Assembly: GCA_018398765.1 (NCBI GenBank)
Contig: JAHBMJ010000520.1
Coordinates: 1-44,672, forward strand
DNA length: 44,672 nucleotides
Direction of reading: 5' to 3'
Source: Chromera velia
Lineage: Eukaryota; Sar; Chromeraceae
Made by a program: the position numbers and the translations under genes. The notes under the pieces are model-generated. The model made no database searches and was not told where the DNA came from. It was given only the letters and a program-made list of their open reading frames with translations. Below, in pieces: positions 20,258-31,089 of this stretch. Every line of letters begins with the position of its first letter. The first letter of the stretch is position 1.

Positions 20258-21300
20258 TCCGGTGTCTCCACTCTCAATTACTTCATGCATAAAGAACTGT
20301 CTCGTCCGAGAATGAAATACAGCCTCCACTATGGACAAAGGGTCGCACTCCAATTCTGCAATAATTCCAAGTATTAAAGCAGCAGCATTAATAAAAAATA
20401 CAGAATCGTTTGTGCATGATGTGTCGTTGTGGAAAAACGTGTGCCGTCTCCTTGTATATGTTCCTGTCTGTTGGTCTGTCTGTTTCTGTCTGTGTCTGGC
20501 TGTGTGCCGTCTCTGTTCATTGTGCGTCGTTGTGGAAAAAGGTGTGCCGTCTCCTTGTATCTGTTCCTGTCTGTTCGTCTGTCTGTGTGTGTGTCTGTCT
20601 GTGTGTGTGCCGTCTCCATGATGTGTTCGTGGCTATTGGTTCTTTTTGTCTGGGTGTCTGTCTGTCTGGGTGTCTGTCTGTCTGTCTGTTGGTCTGTTTG
20701 TCTGTGTGTCTGTCTGTCTCCCTGCCTGTCTGTCTGTCTGGCTATCTGTCTGACTGAGTCTGTCTGTCTGTCTGTAAGCTGTCTCTCTGTCTGTCTGTCT
20801 GTCTGTCAGTCAGTCAGTCAGTCTGTCTGTCTGTCTGTCTGTCTGTCTAACTGACTGTCTGTCTGGTTGTCTGTCAGTCTGTCTGTCTGAGTCTATGTGG
20901 CTTCCCGTCTCTGTGTCTGTTTGTGTGTATGTCTGCCTCTCTGTCTGTCTGTCTGTTTGTCTGTCTATCTGTCTCGGTCTAGCTATCTGTCTGTCTGTCT
21001 GTTTTTCCGGCTGTCTATCTCTGTGACTCTGCATGAACTGTCTCGTCCGTGATTGAAATACGGCCTCCACTGTAAACAAAAGGTTTCTTTCAATTCCATA
21101 ATATATTTAGGTATAAAAGCAGCAGCATTAATAAAAAGAACGGTAACGTATGTGCACTGTGTGTATTTATCGAAAAAAAACGTGTGCATACTGTACGTTT
21201 GTGGAAAAACGTGTCGGTCGGTCGGTCTGATAGTCTGTCTCTGTCGGTGTCTCCAATTACGGAGTCCATTGTGGACAAAAAGTCCCCAGCTTTCGTTTAT
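20258..21300. repeat. Direct ~155-bp repeats flanking a (CTGT)n satellite
   Basis: Two copies of one unit lie at about 20,287-20,445 and 21,032-21,215. Both contain GAACTGTCTCGTCC, TTGAAATACGGCCTCCACT (or ATACAGCCTCCACT), AAAGCAGCAGCATTAATAAAAA, and GTGGAAAAACGTGT. Between them, about 20,460-21,010 is degenerate (CTGT)n with TGTGTGCCGTCTCC inserts. A partial third copy follows at about 21,245-21,290 (GTCCATTGTGGACAAAAAG). Long Cys/Leu/Ser/Val open frames here are repeat artefacts. Confidence 0.8.
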
Positions 21301-21534
21301 ATTGGATTCAAAATTCTGTCTGTGCAGGAAAGCTAATATTGTTTACTCGAGATGCCAAGCCACACACTGCAGTCATCTCTGGAACGGCAAACGCTGTTTT
21401 TCAGGTCTGATGGTTTCCGTTCTGTCCAATTGATTCCTCTTTCGAGCGTTGAGTTGCTTCGCACAGACACCGCCACTCATTCGGCCAAGCGAATCCGACT
21501 TCAACAACACACGTGATTGAACCTTTTAACTGTC

Positions 21535-22080
21535 TTCCATGTAAAAAAAAACAGGTTTAATTAAATTGACTAAATATTTAAAATTTCACTGTATGAACTA
21601 GATTGTTTATCATTTTTATTTTACTAAATTAAGTTAAATAGGCACCGGCAACGCTATCGTACATTAGAACAATTTTATTATCATTTTAAACAATTATACT
21701 TTAGTAATTCACTTAAAATTGTATCGTAGATGACTTCTTAAACACTTCAATTTACGTGAATCTATCTAGTATAATATAGCAATTTTAGTTTGTTAATTAA
21801 ATAAAAAAAATAATAATCTAGTCAATGAAATCTTTATACACTTTGATATGGTTATTTTTGAACAATTTCACTATTATGCTAGTCAATAAACCCTTTAAAA
21901 ACCTCAATTTTGTTGGATATAAGTGGAATGATGAAGTGATATGATTTAGAAGTATAGTCGTAAAATGATTATGTAAATTAGATAGTTGGGTTTCTACACA
22001 CATTTCGTAGAAGTAGTGATTAAGTTTCAATTCAGAGTATTAAAAAACAAACTGTTTATATTACTACAACTTTATGGAAC
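21535..22080. other. AT-rich island, no gene
   Basis: Very AT-rich stretch with AATTTTA and TTAAATTAA runs, sharply different from its neighbours. No inverted repeats or coding signal recognised. It could be a diverged transposon or an inserted organelle fragment; nothing in the sequence decides this. Confidence 0.6.
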
Positions 22081-22436
22081 GAAATGTTTCAACCCACTCT
22101 CTCCGAAACATACCACCACCAATGGTCCACCATGCATATTGTTCACGATTGCTAGAATAAAAATGTTGACTGTTTTCTTCAACCGCAGATTCCGGCCTTC
22201 TCAATTGGAGCCACAGCGAAGCAGTCGCTCGGTAGAAACCTTCGAAGTTCAGCACCACCTTCGCAAACAAAAAAATGAAACCCGACCAACCTAACACTCT
22301 CAATTCTCACTTGCTGGAGGCGGTCCTGCCCCATGTGGTCCCTCGCTGTTTGCATCTCGGTGCTCATGTGTGATCACCGATAAAATTCGGCTCATCTGAT
22401 CTCGAGCCTCACTGCCGTTGTTGATCATGACCACAT

Positions 22437-22470
<34 letters not shown>

Positions 22471-22585
22471 GCACTCACATACACACACACACAGACACAC
22501 ACACAGACACACACACACACACTCCCACACAACACGCACACACACACCACACACACACACACACACACTCCCACACACATACACT

Positions 22586-22650
<65 letters not shown>

Positions 22651-23048
22651 ACACACACACACACACACATCCACCAACTAACGTACACACACACGCACAC
22701 ACTTACATACACAGTCACAGACAGACACAGATAGACCAAACAGACAGCTAGGATAAAAGACTGGCAGCCACGTACACAGAAAGGACACAGACAGACACAC
22801 ACACACACAGATACAGACAGACAGACACAGACAGACACAGACAGATACAGACAGACACAGACAGACACAGACAGACACAGACTGACACAGACATAGACAG
22901 ATACAGACAGACACAGACAAACATAGACGGACACAGACAGACAGACAGACACAGACAGACAAACACAGACAAACAGACAGACACAGACAGACAGACAGAC
23001 ATAGACAGACAAACACAGACAGACAGACACAAATAGACATAGACAGAC

Positions 23049-23121
<73 letters not shown>

Positions 23122-23175
23122 CAGACAGACAGACACAGACAGACAGTTTCGAATTTCTGACACAGACAAATAGAC

Positions 23176-23206
<31 letters not shown>

Positions 23207-23512
23207 CAGACACAGACACAGACACAGACATAGACATAGACATAGACCCAGACACAGACAGACACAGACAGACACAGACAGACACAGACAGACACAGACA
23301 GACACAGACAGACACAGACAGACATAGACAGACACAGACAGACATAGACAGACACAGACAGACAGACAGACACAGACAGACAGATGGATACAGACAGCCA
23401 GACACAGACAGACAGAATCGAATTTCTGATACAGACAGATAGACACAGACAGATAGATACAGACAGACAGCTAGACACATATAGACAGACACAGACAGAC
23501 ATAGACTGACAG
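22437..23512. repeat. (CA)n and (CAGACA)n satellite, left arm
   Basis: About 22,437-22,700 is degenerate (CA)n. From about 22,715 to 23,512 it becomes CAGACA/CAGA repeat. The array is interrupted by a transposon at 23,513 and resumes at 24,092. Minus-strand open frames rich in Val/Cys/Leu/Ser are artefacts. Confidence 0.95.
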
Positions 23513-24091
23513 CTAGGGGGGGGCACTTCAGCCGGTTACACCATGGTTACTGATCCTACACCCCCCCCTTACAACGTGTGACATATAACCATCAGTCAAA
23601 AGTGGTGCCAATCGATTAGTTACGTTTGGTTACTCACAAAACTGGCTTAAAGATTGTTAAATAATTCAGGTTATGGTCAAAAATGATGAAAAATGATGTG
23701 TCACACTCACTTTGCCCCCAAACCCCCCGTAACCGGGTAACCCGTAACCTTTTTTGACCTTCCTCAAAAATGAAGTAACCTCCCTCAAGAAGCATTCAAA
23801 CGTATTCTAAACATCGTTTTGAATGTTTTTAAAAGTTGAAAATTTGGTCGGTTACTGAGCTTAAAATGCTCGTAACCGGGTAACCTGTAATCTCTTTATG
23901 TGATAAAGATAAAAAGGGGGTAACCCAAAGTAACCACGTAGCCTACACTTCAAAAACATCAGATTTCGACGTAACTTGACCAAGTAGAGCTCCAGGTTAC
24001 CGAACTGGCTCGTAAAAATTTGTTTTTGTTCACATTTTATGTTATTTTGGGCTCAAAATCTACCATAACCTTCCAGAGTGCCCCCCCCTAG
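23513..24091. mobile_element. Inverted-repeat MITE-like element (CTAGG ends), 579 bp
   Basis: The left end CTAGGGGGGGGCACT and the right end AGTGCCCCCCCCTAG form a perfect 15-bp terminal inverted repeat; a looser GGTTA match follows inside. The flanks carry the same 8 bases, ACTGACAG, at 23505-23512 and 24092-24099, consistent with a target-site duplication in the CAGACA array. The host array is repetitive, so part of that match could be chance, but ACTGACAG is uncommon within it. There is no open frame of note. The interior has repeated GGTTACC/GTAACC motifs (CCGGGTAACCCGTAACC and others). A diverged inverted fragment of the interior begins the window at 1-95. The termini and duplication length match the element at 6,102-6,764. 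Confidence 0.78.
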
Positions 24092-24305
24092 ACTGACAGA
24101 CACAAACAGACACATAGACATAGACACAGACACAGATACAGGCACAGACACAGACACAGAGTCTGACACAGACACAGACAGACACACATACACACACACC
24201 AGCCACACACACCTACATACAGACCTATCACCTACTGACTCGGGTTCTCAGCTGCCGGCTCGTCTCTAGATCCGTCTCGGTCTCCGTTGGACTGTACACC
24301 ATCTA

Positions 24306-24350
<45 letters not shown>

Positions 24351-24420
24351 ACACACACACACACATACACACACACACATATATATATATATACACACAC
24401 ACATACACACACACAACTTA
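24092..24420. repeat. Satellite right arm, then (CA)n(TA)n
   Basis: CAGACA repeat resumes at 24,092 and runs into CA-rich sequence to about 24,230. A second block, about 24,308-24,416, is (CA)n with a (TA)n core at 24,378-24,393. Confidence 0.92.
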
Positions 24421-24990
24421 CAACATACCCACACATCCATCTCCTTCCATCCACCAGCCGTCTCTTGTCGAGACATACAACTGTCCAATCCCGCGCCCGT
24501 CTCGTTACCTCCTTCCACCTGTTTCCTCAAACAGTGCCAATTCACCCGCTAACGCACCCACAAAAAAATTCTAACTCTTCAACTTATTTCGGTTTCATGT
24601 CTCCATCTCACAGTTACAAGTCGCCGTCTCACACAATTATATATATAATTAATTTTGCAGTCTCTATAGCAATGTCCGAATTCTACATCGTTTTCGTTTT
24701 CACGGACCATCTACCTTTTCTTGTACGGGACAATTTTTTTTTTTCCGGCTTCACGGGTCCACGCACTAATATCTTTGCGGGGTTAGTAACCATACTGCTC
24801 TAACTCCGCGTGCACATAGATGCATATAGCATACTACAAAACGCTGTCTATAATGGATAGGGACGGAGTCTGTGGAGGTAGGAAGGGGTTGAAAAGAGAG
24901 GTAGAACACAGCCTCGAGGAAGAAAAATGATGCAGAATTGACTGGGACTGAAGGTGTTATTCAGTTCTTGTCTGACCTTCAGAATGACAG
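24421..24990. other. No gene seen
   Basis: Mixed sequence with short open frames (to 112 codons) lacking ATG context, splice support or known motifs. Confidence 0.5.
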
Positions 24991-24999
24991 GCTTGTCTC

Positions 25000-25880
25000 T
25001 TTCCAGTTCTGCCCAGACCGGGGGGGTCCCCGGACATTCAACCTATTCCTAATGGTATCTGCTAGTCCCCTCGTATATAACCACCAGAGCCATCGCACTG
25101 TTTTATCTGTGGGCCCCCAGTTGCGTCGTTTCCCTGGATGGTGTTGTGTTATGTATCTTTGGATGTCAGTCTCCGTTTTGGTTGTTGGTTCGATTGTTTG
25201 GCCTCTCTCATGCAGTCCACCCGAGAGGCCCGTCAAGGCGTATCATACTGAGCCTCCCTCAGTCGCTTTCAGTCCATCTCATGAGCCTTTCTAAACCCAT
25301 TCGAGGAGTAATCACGGGGGATGGAATCGGTTTACAAAATCTGACGGAGGGAGAAATAGAGATGGACACAGCAAGGGCCTGCCTTTGTTTTTTGTTCTTC
25401 TGAAGATTGAGGCAGATGGAGTCGCTACCAGTACAGGTGAAGAGGGATATGGAGCTCTGGTGTAAGTGTACGTGGAGAGAGAGGTGAGAAAGGCTATCCA
25501 TTGGATTCTAATGGTTTTGTCTCTTTAGAAATCGAGGGAGGCGGGGTTGGTTCCAGTGTCTCTGTGGCGTTCTGAGGTACGTGTTCTAGAGTTGAGCTAG
25601 TCATGGACGCAGCGGATGTGGAGCGTACTCACAGGGCCCTCCCAGAGTGTGCTTGTTTCCCTTCAGTCCATCTGGGCGCACTCAGGGAGCCTGGCCGTCG
25701 AAATCCATCGAAGCCTGAGCCTTGCCCAATGCACTCACAGAGCCTGTCAGGGCATGAGCCCATCTCAGTCGGTCTCAGTACACCCGAGGCGCCAGTCGGA
25801 GTGTGAACCTCCCTTAATTAACCCCGGAATGCTTGTCGGCGCTTGTTAATACTCAATTCTGAAGTGCGTGCCCCCGGCTA
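25000..25880. repeat. Very degenerate ~50-bp repeat, block 1
   Basis: Recurring pieces such as CAGTCCACCCGAGA, GCCCGTCA, GAGCCTCCCTCAGTC and CAGTCCATCT appear every 45-60 bp but with much divergence. The same pieces return at 26,800-27,600. Open frames here are short and inconsistent, so I call no gene. Confidence 0.5.
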
Positions 25881-25924
25881 CCCTCCCTTCTGCCCTTGAG
25901 CTGGGCTTCTCGGCATTCACTTGG

Positions 25925-26480
25925 TATCTGTGGCCTTGCTCTAGAGCTGGGCCACCGCTGACTACGTCTTGATGTATGTGTGCAGCTTTACCCTAGAGCT
26001 AGGACGCTGCTGACTGCGTCTTGATGTACGTGTGCAGCTTTGCCCTAAAGCTGGGCCACTGCTGACTGCATCTTGATGTACGTGTGCAGCTTTGCCCTAG
26101 AACTGGGCCGCTGCTGGCTGCGTCTTAATGTACGTGTGCAGCTTTGCCTTAGAGCTGGGCCGCTGCTGACTGCGTCTTAATGTACGTGTGCAGCTTTGCC
26201 TTAGAGCTGGGCCGCTGCTGACTGCGTCTTGATGTATGTGTGCAGCTTTGCCCTAGAGCTGGGCCGCTACTGACTGCGTTTTGATGTACGTGTGCAGCTT
26301 TGGCCTAGAGCTGGGCCACCGCTGACTGCGTTTTGATGTACGTGTGCAGCTTTGCCCTAGAGCTGGGCCGCTGCTGACTGCATCTTGATGTACGTGTATA
26401 GCTTTGCCCTAGAACTGGGCCGCTGCTGACTGCGTTTTGATATACGTATGCAGCTTTGCCCTAGAGTTGGGCTGCTGCTG
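25925..26480. repeat. 52-bp tandem repeat, about 10-11 copies
   Basis: The unit starts at TGCAGCTTTGCCCTAGAGCT and continues GGGCCGCTGCTGACTGCGTC and TTGATGTACGTG. Starts at 25,981, 26,033 and 26,085 give the 52-bp period. Isolated diverged copies occur at about 27,625-27,720 and 29,650-29,690, on either side of the 29-bp array. Confidence 0.9.
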
Positions 26481-26499
26481 ACTGGCTGTGCGTCTGTGC

Positions 26500-26800
26500 G
26501 AATGCAGAAGGAGTTGGAGTTGGTAAGTGAATGGAGAGGGAGATGGAGCCGGTGTGCGAATAGAGAGGGAGATGGAGTTGGTTAGTGAATAGAGAGGGAG
26601 TTGGAGCCGGTGTGCAAATGGAGAAAGAGATCGAATTGGGCAGCGAAGAGAGAGGGAGTCTCAGATAGCATCCATGTGCAAATGGAGAAGGAAATAGAGT
26701 TGGCAAGCGAATGGAGAGGGAGATAGAGACGGTGTGCGGATGAAGAAGGAGATGCAGTTAGTAAGCAAATGCAAGGAGAGAGACCTGAGAGTTCTTTAGT
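26500..26800. repeat. Diverged 29-bp repeat, short array
   Basis: About ten units related to GAATGGAGAGGGAGATGGAG plus CCGGTGTGC or TTGGTTAGT, period near 29 bp. This appears to be a sister of the long 29-bp array at 27,720-29,470, which has GGGTGATGGAG where this one has GGGAGATGGAG. Confidence 0.75.
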
Positions 26801-26804
26801 GAGG

Positions 26805-27620
26805 TTCAGTCCACTTGGGGAGCTCATCGACTAGCTCATCGAAGCTTGGGTCTCCCCTAATCAACCGAAATGCCGGCCAGCATGTGGGCCTTCCTAGTAT
26901 GCCTTCCTCTGTTTGCCCGAGATGCCCTTTAAAGCGTACTGAGCCTATTTTAGTTCACCTCGGTTCACTTGAGATGCCAATTAGAGATCATCACAGGCTC
27001 TGAAATCATGGGCCCCCCCCAGTTTACCCGAGTCGCCCGTAGGAACGCGGGAGTCCCTTAGTCAATTCAAGGAGCTAGTCAGAGATTGTCACAGGCTTTG
27101 ATAGCGTGAGCTCGCCTCTCCCAGCCTAGTACCCGAGACGCCCGCCAGAACGTGTGACTCTCCAGCTTACCTAAGGAGCCCGTCAGAGCATGAGCCCCTC
27201 TCAGTCCACCCGAGAAGCCCGTTGGAGTTATGAGCCTCCCTTAGTCTGTCCTAGAGTGCTTGTCGGCGCTTGTGGGCCCTCGAGCCTCCCTCAATCACTG
27301 TGTCACTATGATGCGTTGGCCCTTAGAGGGTAGCGTTCTTTGTATATCGTTGAGAGATGTTGAGAGCCGTCAGGTCCCAAAGGGAGGAAGCGCCGGGATA
27401 TTATTGGGAAGAGCGCAGGAGCGGGAGTCCTTGGGTACCGGAGCGAGGGTCCTTAATTGGGTGCAGATGCTGAGGGAGAGAGAGCTGGGGGTTCCTCAGT
27501 CTACCTGAGGAGCCCGTTGGAGCCTGGGTCTCTCCCAACATATCCAGAGTGTGGGCCTCCCTATGCCCTCCTCTGTTCGCCCGAGTTGCTCTTCCAGGAG
27601 CTAACGGGAGTCTTTGGGTT
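26805..27620. repeat. Very degenerate ~50-bp repeat, block 2
   Basis: Same family of pieces as block 1 at 25,000-25,880 (CCCGAGATGCCC, CCCGTCAGAGC, GAGCCTCCCT). No gene recognised. Confidence 0.45.
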
Positions 27621-27719
27621 GATGTGTGCGGCCTTACTCTAGAGCTGGGCCGCTACTGACTGCGTTTTGAGGTGTACAGTTTTGCCCTAGCTCTGGGCTG
27701 CTGCTGATTGTGGATACAG

Positions 27720-29470
27720 AGGCTGTTGGAGTTTGGTGTGTGGATGGAGAGGGTGATGGGGTTGGTATGTGGATGGAGAGGGTGATGGAGTTGGTGTATA
27801 GATGGAGAGGGTGATAGAGTTGGTATGTGGATGCAGAGGGTGATGGAGTTGGTATGTGGATGGAGAGGGTGATGAAGTTTGGTGTGTGGATAGAGAGGGT
27901 GATGGAGTTGGTGTGTGGATGGAGAGAGACCCGGTGATAGCCTTGGTATGTGGATGGAGAGGGTGATGGAGTTGGTGTGTGGATAGAGAGGGTGATGGGG
28001 TTGGTGTATGGATGAAGAGGATGATGGAGTTGATATATAGATGGAGAGGGTGATAGAGTTGGTGTGTGGATGGAGAAGGTGATGGAATTGGTGTGTAGAT
28101 GGAGAAGGTGATGGAGCTAGTGTGTGAATACTAGGTGTGGATGTAGAGGGTGATAAAGTTAGACTAAGTGTGTGAAATCCCATGGAGAGGGTGCATGATA
28201 GAGTTGGTGTGTGGATGGAGAGAGTGATGGAGTTTGGTGTGTGGATGGAGAGGGTGATGGAGTTGGTGTGTGGATAGAGAGGGTGATGGAGTTGGTGTGT
28301 GGATGGAGAGGGTGATGGAGTTGGTGTGTGAATGGAGAGAGACCCGGTGATAGTCTTGGTGTATGGATGGAGAGGATGATAGAGTTAGTGTGTGGATGGA
28401 GAGAGGCCCGGTGATAGTCTTGGTGTGTGGATGGAGAGGGTGATGGAGTTGGTGTGTGGATGGAGAGGGTGATGGAGTTTGGTGTGTAGATGGAGAGGGT
28501 GATGGAGTTTAGTGTGTGGATAGAGAGGGTGATAGAGTTGGTATGTGAATGGAGAGAGACCCAGTGATACTCTTGGTGTGTGGATGGAGAGGGTGATAGA
28601 GTTGGTGTATGGATGGAGAGGGTGATGGGGTTGGTGTGTGGATGGAGAGGGTGATAGAGTTGGTGTGTGGATAGAGAGGGTGATAGAGTTGGTGTATGGA
28701 TAGAAAAGGTGATAGAATTGGTGTATGGATGGAGAGGGTGATGAAGTTGGTGTGTGGATGGAGAGGGTGATAGAGTTGGTGTGTGGATGAAGAGGGTGAT
28801 AGAGTTTGATGTGTGGATGGAGAGGGTGATGGAGTTGGTGTGTGGATGGAGAGGGTGATAGAGTTGGTATATGGATGGAGAGGGTGATGGAGTTGGTGTG
28901 TGGATGGAGAAGGTGATGGAGTTGGTGTGTGGAAGGAGAGGGTGATCATGGAGTTGGTGTGTGAATGGAGAGAGACCCGGTGATAGTCTTGGTATGTAGA
29001 TGGAGAGGGTGATGGAGTTAGTGTATGGGGGTGATAGTCTTGGTGTGTGGATGGAGAGGGTGATGGAGTTGGTGTGTGGATGGAGAGGGTGATGGAGTTG
29101 GTGTGTAGATGGAGAGGGACCCGGTGATCATAGTGTTGGTGTGTGGATGGAGAGGGTGATGGTGTTGGTGTGTGGATAGAGAGGGTGAAGAGTTGGTGTG
29201 TGGATGGAGAGGGTGATAGAGTTAGTATATGGATGGAGAGGGACCCGGTGATCATAGTGTTGGTGTATAGATGGAGAGGGTGATGAAGTTGGTGTGTGGA
29301 TGGAGAGAGTAATGATCCAGGAGTTTGGTGTGTGGATGGAGAGGGTGATAAAGTTGGTATGTGGATAGATAGAGTATTAGAGTTGGTGTGTAGATCAAGA
29401 GGGTGATGGTGTTGATGTGTGATTGAGGAGAGTGATTGTCAGTTAGTTGGTATTTGGATGCCACTGAATG
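27720..29470. repeat. 29-bp tandem repeat, about 60 copies
   Basis: The unit is GGATGGAGAGGGTGATGGAG followed by TTGGTGTGT. Variant units with GAGAGACCCGGTGATAGTC recur irregularly (near 27,925, 28,340, 28,405, 28,975, 29,115 and 29,240), hinting at higher-order structure. On the minus strand the unit lacks stops in all three frames, so its 29-codon cycle gives long open frames (28,509-29,255, 248 codons; 27,653-28,183, 176 codons) rich in Ser, Pro, Thr and His. I treat these as by-products of the repeat, not as genes. Confidence 0.92.
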
Positions 29471-29479
29471 GAGAGAATA

Positions 29480-30020
29480 ACAAAGTTGGCGTGTGGATTA
29501 AGTAGAATTTGGGCCCAGTGCGAGCCGGCGTGCAGATGGAGAGGGAGATGGAGTTGATCTACGTCTACGTATGGAAGCTGAAGGAGCTGTAGTCGATATT
29601 ATGATGAGAAAGGGGACGGTATGGGACGGTCCGGGAGTTAGCATAATCTAGAGCTGAGTCGCCAGCTATTTGCCCTAGAGCTGGGCTTCTCAATTAACAT
29701 TCGGTCATGATGCAGCATGCTTGTTTGGAGTTCTCTCCTTCTCGCATGAGTCGGTTATCCACCTTGGCCTGTTTTTCCTCATTGAACGGTTCTGCATGCC
29801 AGAGGTTTTTTGTTCAGGACCACTTTAGGGAGCAGGCCGACAGACCGTATATAAATAACCAGACACGTGACTTGCGCCGGGTAATGCCGAGCAGCTGCGT
29901 GATGCATGCATATGGGGTGGTACTACCTGGACGGGCAGAAGCTCCTATACCTCCCCTTAATACCTAATACCTAATAGCTGATCGACAAAAATCATGCGTT
30001 CTCAGACGCGCGCGCTCTGG
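29480..30020. other. No gene seen
   Basis: Unique sequence with one diverged 52-bp repeat copy at about 29,650-29,690. The 86-codon plus-strand frame at 29,707 has no splice or family support. Confidence 0.5.
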
Positions 30021-30318
30021 TTGTATGGAAGGCGAAGCCTAGCTTGTGGAGTGAAGCCGTGCGTTCAAACGACGGAAATCATGATCCGATGGGAAATATA
30101 GTCCCGGGCCTGGCACGGCCTTTGCGGCACCAACGCGCCGAGCTGGGAATGTCAAATCCGTCCCGCGCGTGCGAGAAAAAATAGTGGTCACGGTTTTATC
30201 TGCCGCGCACTCAAAAAAATGCGTGAGTCAGAAAAGATATGTTGAGTAGTTGAAGAGGAGTCAAACGAAGGAGAAAAGACGGTAGTCCGTTCTAATAGTT
30301 CCGTCGAACGAACCGGAA
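30021..30318 (+). repeat. 298-bp dispersed repeat R, copy 1
   Basis: Matches 37,492-37,789 over 298 bp without indels by eye, with scattered, mostly transition differences. Shared blocks include TAGTCCCGGGCCTGGCACGG, GAGAAAAAATAGTGGTC, and ATGTTGAGTAGTTGAAGAGG. It ends at AACGAACCGGAA in both copies. It has no long open frame. The two copies lie in the same orientation on opposite sides of the 48-bp minisatellite. Confidence 0.9.
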
Positions 30319-31089
30319 GAAGACGTTTCTGGTTTGAAATTAAGCGAACTCGTCAGAGTCCCCCAACCGAAAAGGTGGGGAGGTCTCAAGTTGAAAGACG
30401 GTGGTCGAAAGACCCAAAAAATTAGACGGAACACAACAGCCGGAAGAGGCTGCAGCGTTCTCTCCTCTGTCCCTTCTTGAAAGAGTCTCCTCCGAGAAAG
30501 GTAAAAGGAAGGGACTAGGCAGAGGAGCAACTGGGCTGGGAAGCCCCTTCCGATTGGCACAAAGGCACAGGGATGCCACATTAAGGTGAGCACCTTCTTC
30601 ACAACATAGCCACTGGATCCACAACAAGTGTTGCCCATATATATTCCCTCGCTCTCTTCCCTTGCTAATGTGCAGGGTGACATGAGGACAAGGAGCCTAA
30701 TAAGCATCAATTCGACGTGTTGAAGACCGCTGTAAAGGTCAGTGACCATGTTGAACACAAATGAGCTAACTTATGGAAGTCGGCGTCTCCTCACGTCTCG
30801 ATCCTTAAAGTCGCTCGCACAATTTCTCACACAGAGAGGGTGGATCACAGGATTGCGAATCTCTCACATTTCCCATCCATGCCACGTGCTTTAGTAGAAG
30901 GGGTGACAGTGAATCACTGTGCATCCTTGTCTTCTGCCTGACTGCAGAGCGTCAGGAGATCCTGGAAAGACGCTCCCCGCCTGTCCATAAAAGGCCAGCC
31001 CGGCTTTGGTATACGGGCCCCCACAAAAGGCAAGGTGAGAAGGCATTCTCCCCCCCCCCAAATGTGCTAACCGTCCGCATGAACTAATG
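30319..31089. other. No confident gene
   Basis: Holds a minus-strand open frame (30,261-30,758) and short plus-strand frames, none with motifs I recognise. A C-rich run lies at 31,051-31,060. The sequence leads into the first diverged units of the 48-bp array. Confidence 0.45.

Noticed and set aside
20410-20854. Plus-strand Cys/Leu/Ser-rich frames
   Set aside because: Read-through of the (CTGT)n satellite.
22437-23526. Minus-strand Cys/Val/Leu/Ser-rich membrane protein (351 codons)
   Set aside because: Pure product of CA and CAGACA microsatellites read through.
23513-24091. A 2-bp TA target duplication (mariner-like) for the 23.5-kb element
   Set aside because: TA flanks the G/C runs, but CTAG belongs to the inverted repeat and an 8-bp match lies just outside, in agreement with the 6.1-kb element. 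Not fully excluded.
30261-30758. Minus-strand 165-codon gene
   Set aside because: It overlaps repeat R at one end and shows no motif, splice site or sustained coding composition.
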